Positions 1 to 8,483 of a stretch of DNA of 64,000 nt are shown here, piece after piece; position 1 is the first letter of the stretch; every line of letters begins with the position of its first letter. The stretch lies in assembly GCA_021825585.1 (NCBI GenBank), contig JAKAGT010000004.1:124001-188000 (forward strand). The letters run 5' to 3'. A program made the translations under genes and the position numbers. This DNA comes from Bacteroidota bacterium. Its GTDB lineage: Bacteria; Bacteroidota; Ignavibacteria; Kryptoniales; JAKASW01. Below the pieces are notes generated by a model, which was not told where the DNA came from, ran no database searches, and saw nothing but the letters and a program-made list of their open reading frames with translations.

Positions 1-43
1 GTGCCCCGCCTGTAACCAGAGCTATTTTGCCCTCGAGAACCAC
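1..43 (-). CDS. fabG: 3-oxoacyl-ACP reductase FabG, N-terminus only (runs off left edge)
   Basis: Minus strand from GTG at 43 reads VVLEGKIALVTGGA (SDR/FabG N-terminus with Rossmann start), preceded by aaggaggaggga; expected neighbour of fabD. Confidence 0.75.
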   Translation of the reverse strand, partial: MVLEGKIALVTGGA

Positions 44-44
44 T

Positions 45-686
45 CTACTTCCCTCCTCCTTTTCCCGAACTCTCCTGCCCGGGATTCGTTGAACCTGACT
101 TACCGTCTTCAGGGAAATACTTTCTGTAGTACTCGAGTATCTCTTTATACTTCGCGGAGCCAAGTGCGTGCTCGAACTCTATCGAGCATGTCTCGACCAT
201 TTTCTTCTCGCTTCCGCGGGAGGCAGTGCAGCACGACGATTCTCCTGAACAGAAATCGTCGTACATAAATACGCCGTCGACCTTGACGATCGGAAAGAGG
301 ATGCAGTAAAACGGCTTCAGCGAGAACCGCGGCATTCCTTCTTCCTTTTCGGTAACTTGAACGGCACACTTACCATCCTTCCGCAGAAAGACGCACTTAT
401 TGTTATAAGCCTCTGTGCTGACGCATTTGCCGGACGGAAAATCTGGATCTTGCTCTTCCGTATTGTCGAACCACCTCTCCCTGTCCTTGATCTGGGTCTC
501 GTCCAGATGCTTCTCGATCAGGTGCCCGTGGGCAAGTATGCGGTCCCGCTCGGACGGATCCAGGTACACGCCGTGGCGGCAGCAAAGCGACGTGCATGTG
601 TTGGGACCGTCCTTTTCTTCGAAGCCGTTCGTGAAAATCGTCGGGTCGAATTTCAGGCCGGATATTTCAATCTCATGGTCGCTCAT
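45..686 (-). CDS. Cys-rich DUF3109/YkgJ-like protein
   Basis: ORF 213 aa; CTSLCCRHGVYL..CVFLRKDGKCAVQ..KPFYCILFPI..CSGESSCC cysteine pattern. Confidence 0.7.
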   Translation of the reverse strand: MSDHEIEISGLKFDPTIFTNGFEEKDGPNTCTSLCCRHGVYLDPSERDRILAHGHLIEKHLDETQIKDRERWFDNTEEQDPDFPSGKCVSTEAYNNKCVFLRKDGKCAVQVTEKEEGMPRFSLKPFYCILFPIVKVDGVFMYDDFCSGESSCCTASRGSEKKMVETCSIEFEHALGSAKYKEILEYYRKYFPEDGKSGSTNPGQESSGKGGGK

Positions 687-1654
687 TTCAGAAGCGTGCT
701 CCCGTCGTTGACTTTGTCGATTCCCTCGATTTCGCCGGCCTGCACGGTACGTTTTACGAGGCCTTGTAAGACTTTTCCCGGGCCGATCTCAACAAACCGA
801 TTTATGCCGCCTTCGGACATGTTCGAAACAGTTTCCTGCCATCTCACAGGGTTCGTCAGCTGGCGGACCAGTGCGTCCTTTATCTCCTCCGCCGAACTGA
901 CCGGCTTCGCCGTGACGTTTGCGTAGACAGGCACTCTTGCGTCATGAATCGGGGCCGAATCTATCGCCTTCTTAAGCTCCTCCCTTGCCGCCTCCATCAG
1001 CGGAGAATGGAATGCCCCGCTCACAACGAGCTCCTTCACTATTTTGGCGCCGCGCGTCCTGGCGAGTTCCATCGCTCTGTGAACGGCGTCGACATCGCCG
1101 GAAATAACGGTCTGGCCGGGTGAATTGTAATTTGCCGGCTGCACCACTCCTTCTCCCGACGACTCCCTGCAAACCTCTTCCAGCACATTCGCTTCGAGTC
1201 CGACGACAGCGGACATGGTTCCCGGGCGAGCGTCGCCGGCGTTCTGCATCAGTCTGCCTCGCAGGCCGACGAGCATCAGTGTGTGCTCGAAGTCCAGTGC
1301 TCCCGCTGCAAACAGGGCGGAATATTCGCCGAGCGAATGTCCGGCTGCAGCATTAAACTCCTTCTTCTCAAGCGATGTGAACGCGACCGCACTGTGCAGG
1401 AATATCGCTGGCTGCGTCACGGCTGTCTGGCGGAGATCTTCTTCCGGTCCTTCGAAACAGACCTTTGAGATGTCGAAGCCGAGAATCTCGTTTGCGCGAT
1501 GATACATCCGCTTCACCCGGTCGCTGTTCTCGTACCAGTCCTTTCCCATCCCGACATATTGCGAACCCTGTCCGGGGAAAATGAACGCGGTCCTGACGGA
1601 GGAGCTGCTCTCTGCGCTAATCGGTTTCAATCCTGACAGTTCTCCATCCCCCAC
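683..1654 (-). CDS. fabD: Malonyl-CoA:ACP transacylase
   Basis: TAFIFPGQGSQYVGMGKD.., AAGHSLGEYSALFAAGAL, VSGAFHSPLM motifs. Confidence 0.97.
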   Translation of the reverse strand: MGDGELSGLKPISAESSSSVRTAFIFPGQGSQYVGMGKDWYENSDRVKRMYHRANEILGFDISKVCFEGPEEDLRQTAVTQPAIFLHSAVAFTSLEKKEFNAAAGHSLGEYSALFAAGALDFEHTLMLVGLRGRLMQNAGDARPGTMSAVVGLEANVLEEVCRESSGEGVVQPANYNSPGQTVISGDVDAVHRAMELARTRGAKIVKELVVSGAFHSPLMEAAREELKKAIDSAPIHDARVPVYANVTAKPVSSAEEIKDALVRQLTNPVRWQETVSNMSEGGINRFVEIGPGKVLQGLVKRTVQAGEIEGIDKVNDGSTLLK

Positions 1655-2631
1655 TTAATGTAAATCGCGCCCCAGGTATAGCCGGCACCGAACGCCGACA
1701 GTACAAGGTTCTGTCCTTTCTTCAGCTGCCCGTTCTGGTAGTATTCTGAGAGGCAAAGGGGTATCGTAGCCGCCGTTGTGTTGCCGTATCGGTCGATATT
1801 CAGCATGACCTTGGAGCTGTCCAATTCCATCCGGTTCGCGGTCGCGTCGATGATTCGCTTGTTAGCCTGGTGCGGAACAAGCCAGTCGACGTCGTTGCTG
1901 GTGAGGTTGTTCTTTTTCATAATTTCGTACGACACATCTGCCATCCCGACTACCGCAACCTTGAAGACTGCCTTACCGTCCTGGTAGAGGTAATGCATCT
2001 TCTTTTCGACGGTCTCATGAGAGGCAGGGTTGAGACTTCCGCCGCCGAGCATGTTCAGGTACTGGCCGCCGGATCCGTCGCAGTGCAGTATATAATCGAC
2101 TATTCCATACTCCTTGCTTTCACTCGGCTCGAGAAGGAGGGCGGCGCCTGCATCGCCAAACAGGATGCAGTTGGCGCGGTCGGTGTAATCGGTAATCGAA
2201 GTCATCTTGTCCGCACCGACGACGATAACCTTCTTATACGCTCCTGTTTGAACGAACTGCGCGCCGGTTACCAGGGCGAACACAAATCCTGAGCAGGCCG
2301 CGGAGAGGTCGAACCCCCACGCGTTCTTCGCCCCAATTTTTTCCTGTATCACGCAAGCAGTAGCAGGAAAGAACATGTCAGGCGTAACCGTCGCCACAAT
2401 AATCAGGTCTATTTCTTCGGCCGACATCTTCTTCTTCTTGAGGAGGTCTTTTATGGCGCCCGCCGCGAGGTCGCTTGTCGCACCATCCCTCAGTATCCGT
2501 CGTTCACGGATTCCCGTCCTCGTCCGGATCCATTCATCTGTCGTATCGACCATCTTTTCGAGGTCAGCGTTGGTCAACTTCTCTTCGGGCACATAATGAC
2601 CTACGCCGGTTATCACTGCGCGTTTTGGCAT
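1627..2631 (-). CDS. fabH: Beta-ketoacyl-ACP synthase III
   Basis: ITGVGHYVPEEKLTN, DLSAACSGFVFAL, VPHQANKRIIDA, YGNTTAATIPLCLSE. Confidence 0.97.
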   Translation of the reverse strand: MPKRAVITGVGHYVPEEKLTNADLEKMVDTTDEWIRTRTGIRERRILRDGATSDLAAGAIKDLLKKKKMSAEEIDLIIVATVTPDMFFPATACVIQEKIGAKNAWGFDLSAACSGFVFALVTGAQFVQTGAYKKVIVVGADKMTSITDYTDRANCILFGDAGAALLLEPSESKEYGIVDYILHCDGSGGQYLNMLGGGSLNPASHETVEKKMHYLYQDGKAVFKVAVVGMADVSYEIMKKNNLTSNDVDWLVPHQANKRIIDATANRMELDSSKVMLNIDRYGNTTAATIPLCLSEYYQNGQLKKGQNLVLSAFGAGYTWGAIYIKWGMENCQD

Positions 2632-2634
2632 TTG

Positions 2635-3669
2635 CTAAGCCTTTCCCTGAGATGCCCCGAGTTGTCGGGACGATTCAAATTTCGTGATTGAGTTCTCTAT
2701 CAGCTGGCTGATCTTGTGCTGCACCATCTCTTCCGCACGAAGTACCATATTCTCGACTGCCCAAGCTGTCGAGCCGCCGTGGCCGATAATCGATATGCCA
2801 TTAACACCGAGGAGGGGCGCCCCGCCCTGAGCCTCGTAGCTGAATCCCTTCAACACCTTCCTGAGAGTCTTCCCCATCAAACCAGCCCAGACCGTCCTGA
2901 ACAAATTCCCGCTCGCGTATCCCCTGATCCTTGACCTCAATACCGGCAGGACACTTTCGGCAAATTTCAGGACAATGTTTCCGACAAAACCGTCCGCGAG
3001 CACCACGTCCGCCTTACCCATCAAAATATCTCTTCCCTCGATATTGCCGATGAAGTTCAATCCGCTCTTCTCGAGAAGCGGATAGGCAGCCTGGGCAAGC
3101 TCATTTCCCTTTGAGCTTTCTTCGCCGATATTCAGCAGGCCTACGGTAGGATTATGCTTTTTTAGGATTTCACTCGCATAAATAGCGCCCATTATGCCGA
3201 ATTCGACGATGTGCTGAGGTCTGCAATCGGAGTTGGCGCCGGAGTCGATAAGAAGACAGGCATCATTTATAGTAGGAATCGGCGTCCCGACCGCCGGACG
3301 GCCAACGCCCTTGACCCTCCCGAGTATAAGAGTGGATGCTGCCATAAATGCGCCCGTGTTGCCCGCGCTGATGAACGCATCCACCTTTCCCTCCTTGTGG
3401 AGGTTCATCCCGACTACGATAGAGGAGTCCCGCTTCTGTTTGAGAGCCACATTCGGAGTTTCGTGCATCTCGATCACTTCGCGGGCATCGACAACGGAGA
3501 AATTCATCCCCGGAGTGGAGTGGATGGATAGTTCCTTCTCGATTTCTTCCTTCCGACCGACGAGAACGAGCTCGAAGCGATTCCCTGACGCTTTCAGAGC
3601 CCGCATTCCACCTTCGACGATCCTGAGCGGTGCTTCGTCCCCACCCATAGCATCTAATGCAATTCGCAT
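2635..3669 (-). CDS. plsX: Phosphate acyltransferase PlsX
   Basis: MRIALDAMGGDEAP, SAGNTGAFMAAS, ADGFVGNIVLK, APLLGVNGISIIGHG. Confidence 0.97.
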   Translation of the reverse strand: MRIALDAMGGDEAPLRIVEGGMRALKASGNRFELVLVGRKEEIEKELSIHSTPGMNFSVVDAREVIEMHETPNVALKQKRDSSIVVGMNLHKEGKVDAFISAGNTGAFMAASTLILGRVKGVGRPAVGTPIPTINDACLLIDSGANSDCRPQHIVEFGIMGAIYASEILKKHNPTVGLLNIGEESSKGNELAQAAYPLLEKSGLNFIGNIEGRDILMGKADVVLADGFVGNIVLKFAESVLPVLRSRIRGYASGNLFRTVWAGLMGKTLRKVLKGFSYEAQGGAPLLGVNGISIIGHGGSTAWAVENMVLRAEEMVQHKISQLIENSITKFESSRQLGASQGKA

Positions 3670-3756
3670 TCTTATATCAGTTTCTGGTGTCGATTAACCC
3701 TGGCCGGGATCTTCTTGAAAAACAATTCACGAACAAAGCGTGCTTCTGCCGCTGAA

Positions 3757-3939
3757 CTAAGCGCTCTTGGGAATGAACGCAACTCTTCCGGCGTAATATC
3801 CACAGTTGGGACAAGCGCGGTGAGGGAGTTTAGGTTCATGGCAATGCGGACATTCTGATACAGTTGGAGCGGTAGCTTTGTAGTGCGTGCGCCTCTTTGC
3901 TCCCCTTGACTTTGAATGTCTTCTTTTCGGATTTGGCAT
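3757..3939 (-). CDS. rpmF: 50S ribosomal protein L32
   Basis: MPNPKRRHSKSRGAKRRTHYK..CPHCHEPKLPHRACPNCGYYAGR. Confidence 0.97.
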   Translation of the reverse strand: MPNPKRRHSKSRGAKRRTHYKATAPTVSECPHCHEPKLPHRACPNCGYYAGRVAFIPKSA

Positions 3940-3974
3940 ATCTGCTCCTTTCCCGAAGTGGTACTTCGGGCAAT

Positions 3975-4481
3975 CTAATTTTTACTCAAAATTCTTTTCG
4001 GCTTTATTTCGATTATCTCGGAATCGGTCTCTTCTTTCGGACAATTACACGATGCGTGGTTTAAATTCTCACCGCATTTGCCGCAGAGACCTGCACAATC
4101 TTCTTTGCACAGCAGCTTCAACGGGATTGCCAGAAGGACGTACTCTTTCACATCCTCATCGATGTTAATCACGTTCGTGCTCATCTTCAGGACTGTTATT
4201 TCGTCCCTGTCAACCTCGCCTGCATCACTTTCATCATAAACGTATGCCATTCTGTAGTCGAGGCTGAACCTGCGATCAAAATTGTCGAGACAACGATCGC
4301 ATACGAATTTGCCGGAAGTTTCTATGTGTCCGGTCAAAAAAAGCTGTCTGCGCCGCTTTTCCAGCTTGACCTGAACGGAGACCGCATTTGAAAAACGCTC
4401 ATCCAGCCCAATTTCGGAGGAGGGTTCATCGAATTGGTAGTCGTGAATTCCTTCCGAGAGGTTCGAAATATTTATCTTCAA
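3975..4481 (-). CDS. DUF177 (YceD family) protein
   Basis: Position upstream of rpmF; FVCDRCLDNFDRRF..LLCKEDCAGLCGKCGENLNHASCNC. Confidence 0.85.
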   Translation of the reverse strand: MKINISNLSEGIHDYQFDEPSSEIGLDERFSNAVSVQVKLEKRRRQLFLTGHIETSGKFVCDRCLDNFDRRFSLDYRMAYVYDESDAGEVDRDEITVLKMSTNVINIDEDVKEYVLLAIPLKLLCKEDCAGLCGKCGENLNHASCNCPKEETDSEIIEIKPKRILSKN

Positions 4482-4884
4482 TCGAATTTCTCACATAATA
4501 TTTCAGAACGACGTGCGTTTTCGCACTCGAGAAAAGCATGTAAATATAACCAGCCAGAGGAAGTTAAGCAAGAAAGCGAAGCAACACGACACACGCGACA
4601 TGGCCGGTGGTGTCTCAGTTTGCCCGCAGGTGGCTCAGATTGAATTGATTTCCCGGGAGGTTTTTCGTGGAGAAAATATCACCGGTTAGCCGGTTTGACT
4701 ACCTGAGTTTTATCGGGTAAGATATAGGGGTTGGGGAATTGGTGCTTTTGATAGCTTTCTTTGCTGATCTTTATTGATTTCTCCGAGAGGGCTTTAAGTT
4801 CCTTATTTTTTCTTCGGTAAGGGAAGAGGGTGTAGATATGCTTTCAATTAAGTATGTGGTTCTATTCTTTGGCATATAAAAAAT

Positions 4885-4906
4885 CCCCCAGGTCGTAACC
4901 TGGGGG
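4885..4906 (-). terminator. Rho-independent terminator-like hairpin
   Basis: Perfect 9-bp stem CCCCCAGGT-cgta-ACCTGGGGG; on the minus strand it is followed by ATTTTTTATATG. Confidence 0.6.
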
Positions 4907-5017
4907 GCTACAAGCGGTGTAGTGCCTGTATGGATGAATATCTGATAATAGTATATCGGTATTTCCCCGATTTTGTCAAGCGAAAAGTTGACTAAATCAA
5001 CCGCCCAAAAGGGGTTC

Positions 5018-5137
5018 TTAAGCAGCTAATCTTTCTTCTGTGTTCCAATTCAAAAACTCTTCCCAGCTCAACAGATGCTTGCAGACATTGGCCTGCATTG
5101 CTGGAGTAACTCTGAATTCCAACAAGGAAGTACTCAT
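5018..5137 (-). pseudogene. Possible transposase C-terminal remnant (39 aa)
   Basis: Minus-strand ATG 5137 to TAA 5018 reads MSTSLLEFRVTPAMQANVCKHLLSWEEFLNWNTEERLAA; the 'R.TPAM.A.' tail resembles transposase C-termini. Weak. Confidence 0.3.
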
Positions 5138-5204
5138 CGTAAACGGCGGCGCCTTGCCTCACATCCAGGGCGGGTTCCCGGCAATCGGGGCGAAGCTCCA
5201 CCAC

Positions 5205-6665
5205 TCACGACCGGGAAGTGTCAGACGGAACCGTCATAAACTCGAACTTGTATGGCAGGGAAATCGGCTTCAAGTTCGTACTTTTCGCGGTAGCACTCAG
5301 TGTCACTGTAAACTCTGTCGAAGGCGGCAAAGCAGTCTCCGGGTGAAACACCAGTTGTGTATACGTGGGATTGAATGTAATCCTGCCTGGAACACGTGGT
5401 GAGATTCCAAATGCTTCTGAAGTGGATGCAGGCTCCATAGGCTTGCTGAAGTCAATCGTAATAACGGAATCAGCTGACGCACCGTCGCCGACAGGAGTCG
5501 AACCTGTGACGACCGCCCGTGTCGTATCGAAGGAGTGGATCAGGTCGAAATAGTGATGCCAGTTCCAGTATGGGCCTGGATCCGTGTGTGTGTTGCAATG
5601 AGCGTAATCGGTACCGACATACTGCGTATATAGCGAGAACGGTATCAGATTGAACCAGGGATAGGTCCACGCATTGTGGCCGAAAATGTGCAGTGAATCT
5701 TCCGGGATGTCGTACTTTTCACACAGTTTGGCCGTCAGTCGTGCCGACGACTCGTACTCGGTCTCGGTAAAAAAGGACGGCGCGGAAGCGTATCCCTCGT
5801 GCTCTATATTCAGCGTTATCGGGTTCCAGCATACGACCGCCCATGCCTTGTCTTTGTCGTGGACGCACTGATCGATATAGCCGTCCTGGCTTCGTATGAT
5901 ATATTGGGCACTCGCTTCGTCCCTGCGATTTTCAAACAGCGAGACGGCGTAATCGAACTGTTCTTCGGTGTCGTGTATTATCACGAAGACAATCGGGGCA
6001 CCGCGTCGGGAACTGTAGTTCGGACTTCCGACCCAAACAGGAACCGGAGGATTTCCCCCCATTCCGAAGCCGGTTGCCTTCACGGATTCCGGGAAATTAT
6101 CCAGGTTGATTGCTTCTGCCGGTATCACGATCCCATCTTCGTTGATTCCCATCTGCAGCTCTTCTAGCGTGTGATATGCAAAGTCCGTCGCTATCTCCGG
6201 CTGTGGAATTCCGCTGTACCGGGCGATCACTGCAGCCCATGACGTAAGGTCACCGGTCACGACCAACGAATCTCTGTTCGCCTGATTCCTCAATTCAGAG
6301 AGATAGGCAGCGCCGCCTCTTATGTCCTGGTAAGGATTAGCCAGCAGCGAATCCACAGGGAGGCTGATGAGTTCTGCCGCGCTGTCGAGGGAAAATGAAA
6401 AGCGGTTGTCGTTGCGGAGCCCCATTACGCCCCGCCCGGGAACCTGTGTCCAATGCGTCTCGATGTAACCTATTCCCTCCAGGATTGGGAGCGGGACGTT
6501 GAATTCCCGCGATGCGGATTGGAAGTATTTCGTCATTTCGTCCGGCGTTTGTCCGAACGCTCTGACGGAGAAGGCAATTAGTGCAAGCAGCAGAACTTTC
6601 TTCAATTTCTTACCCGGTTCTTTCGTTAGCGTGAAGAAACACCCCGATTCCCTGGAAGCACCCAT
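5205..6665 (-). CDS. Secreted N-acetylmuramoyl-L-alanine amidase (Amidase_2) with N-terminal lysozyme/SLT-like and C-terminal Big_5-like domains
   Basis: FVIIHDTEEQF..NIEHEG..FGHNAW..HTDPGPYWNW amidase_2 motifs; N-term PILEGIGYIETHW; C-term DSVITIDFSKPMEPAST. Start uncertain. Confidence 0.75.
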   Translation of the reverse strand: MGASRESGCFFTLTKEPGKKLKKVLLLALIAFSVRAFGQTPDEMTKYFQSASREFNVPLPILEGIGYIETHWTQVPGRGVMGLRNDNRFSFSLDSAAELISLPVDSLLANPYQDIRGGAAYLSELRNQANRDSLVVTGDLTSWAAVIARYSGIPQPEIATDFAYHTLEELQMGINEDGIVIPAEAINLDNFPESVKATGFGMGGNPPVPVWVGSPNYSSRRGAPIVFVIIHDTEEQFDYAVSLFENRRDEASAQYIIRSQDGYIDQCVHDKDKAWAVVCWNPITLNIEHEGYASAPSFFTETEYESSARLTAKLCEKYDIPEDSLHIFGHNAWTYPWFNLIPFSLYTQYVGTDYAHCNTHTDPGPYWNWHHYFDLIHSFDTTRAVVTGSTPVGDGASADSVITIDFSKPMEPASTSEAFGISPRVPGRITFNPTYTQLVFHPETALPPSTEFTVTLSATAKSTNLKPISLPYKFEFMTVPSDTSRS

Positions 6666-6874
6666 CCGGATTTGCCTATCCGAGATTTCGGAGCCATGAA
6701 GTCGTCCGATCCCGGTTGAATCACAAGAAACGTTCGGCCTTTTGCAGCCTGGTACAGTCCCTGGAACTTCGCATTTCGTTCACTCTATTTTTGCATTACA
6801 CAGTTATTGGTCTGCAGTTATAATAGAGCGGCCGGTCGCCCAGCCGCCCCGCTTCGCCATAAAATATTCTTAAT

Positions 6875-8392
6875 TCAGAAGCAGCCCGGGCCTGATTGCT
6901 TCATAGTCTCCGCCGACGGCAGCTCCTTGATATCCATGTTGTAATTCCACTGGTTGAAATAGAGATTCGCTTTGTCTGTCTCCATTTCACCTCTCTGGAA
7001 ATCCACGTTGTCAGATCGGAAAAATTTCTTGGGAGGAGTGAGTTCCTGGTTGTTATCCGAGTTTGCCGACATGCGGTACTGATCGAGTCCGCCGAAATAG
7101 AAGGTGCGCACCTCCTTCCGCTGTGTCTCCGTGAGGCTGGTCATATACCTCATCGCCAGTATTCCCATATACGGATCGACGGGTACCCAGCCGTACGGAC
7201 GGACGTATATTTCCGTCCAGTCGTGGATGTCCTGATTGCCCGGGAAGAAGTACCAGCCAGATTGCCACCGGGCCGGGATGCCGTTGTACCGGCAGAGCGT
7301 GATGAAGAGCATCGCCTCCTGCCCGCAGTCCCCGTACCGATGCGTCAGGCAGTAGTTGCTGATGTTGATTATCGTCGAGTACTCCCGCGCAAAGCTGTAC
7401 ATTATGTTTCGGGAAATCCAATCGTATATCTTCCTCGCTTTGATGACGGGGTTGGTTTCCCTGCCGACAATCTCTCTCGATAGCTTCTTTATCTTGCTCG
7501 TAAAGACGATGTTCGGTCCCTGTTTCGTGTATTCCCTGTAGATCCACTCTGATGTATCGTAAGGCTGCACCTTGGCCGGATCGAGGTTGAAATGCACGGC
7601 GCGGGTCTCGTAAGTATAGTTTATCATGAATTTTGCGCCGCCGTCGTCATTGGCGGCTTGTTCCATGAACACCGAACGTATGGGGCTCTCCGGCGGAGCG
7701 ACTTCGAGCGGCTTGCTCGATGAGGAGACAAGCTTGAAAGCGGTTTGATAGGGGAAGCCGTGCGGGATCGGAAGCCACGCCTTTATCATTTCACCGGGCA
7801 CAGCGGCTCCCGGCTTTGCCGTCAACTCCATCTTCACCTCGAACTCCTTCGGCAGCACGTAAGGCGTGCCGAGGCTGTCGGCGGCCTTATCGATAGATCG
7901 GCAGCTGCTTAGAAAGGCTTCGTATCTTTTCTGCTCATCGACGGGCGGGATCCTTCGCATGGCAATTTCGGGGTAGCGGAAGAACAGATTGCTCCGGCTC
8001 GTGTTTACGAATCGAAGCGTATCATCTATCATGCGTGAATCGAACCTCCCCTCGCGAAACCATTTCTTGAATTCCTTCCGCGTTACCCCCTTTATGCCTC
8101 GCTCAAGCTGGGCGTAAAGCTGATCGGCTGTCAGGGAGTAGTCGATTCCGATTCGCCTCATCCGTTCGATCTGAAAAAGCATCTTCTCTCTTTCAGCGCT
8201 GGAAATCTTGCCGGAGTCTTCATAGAGCGCCTTCTCCAGGATAGCGGTGGCCCTGGTGAACTCCCCCTCTTTCTCGAGCTTCGTCGCTTCGGAGCAGGCT
8301 TTGCTCTGTGCTACCGCGTCGCTGCCAGCGGAAACCAGCGTAGCGGCGATGAAGAATGAAAAGAAGGCAATCGCGGTAAACAATACTCGCAT
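6875..8392 (-). CDS. Transglutaminase-like domain protein
   Basis: Signal peptide; ARKIYDWISRNIMYS..YGDCGQEAMLFITLCRYNGIPARWQSG..HDWTEIYVRPYGWVPVDP. Confidence 0.85.
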   Translation of the reverse strand: MRVLFTAIAFFSFFIAATLVSAGSDAVAQSKACSEATKLEKEGEFTRATAILEKALYEDSGKISSAEREKMLFQIERMRRIGIDYSLTADQLYAQLERGIKGVTRKEFKKWFREGRFDSRMIDDTLRFVNTSRSNLFFRYPEIAMRRIPPVDEQKRYEAFLSSCRSIDKAADSLGTPYVLPKEFEVKMELTAKPGAAVPGEMIKAWLPIPHGFPYQTAFKLVSSSSKPLEVAPPESPIRSVFMEQAANDDGGAKFMINYTYETRAVHFNLDPAKVQPYDTSEWIYREYTKQGPNIVFTSKIKKLSREIVGRETNPVIKARKIYDWISRNIMYSFAREYSTIINISNYCLTHRYGDCGQEAMLFITLCRYNGIPARWQSGWYFFPGNQDIHDWTEIYVRPYGWVPVDPYMGILAMRYMTSLTETQRKEVRTFYFGGLDQYRMSANSDNNQELTPPKKFFRSDNVDFQRGEMETDKANLYFNQWNYNMDIKELPSAETMKQSGPGCF

Positions 8393-8483
8393 CTCTCACC
8401 TCTGCGTTTCTTGAAAGAAATCTGAGACCGGTCTTGGGTGCATCGAAGTTCTCGACGCATATCGAATATAATATAAGAGACGT

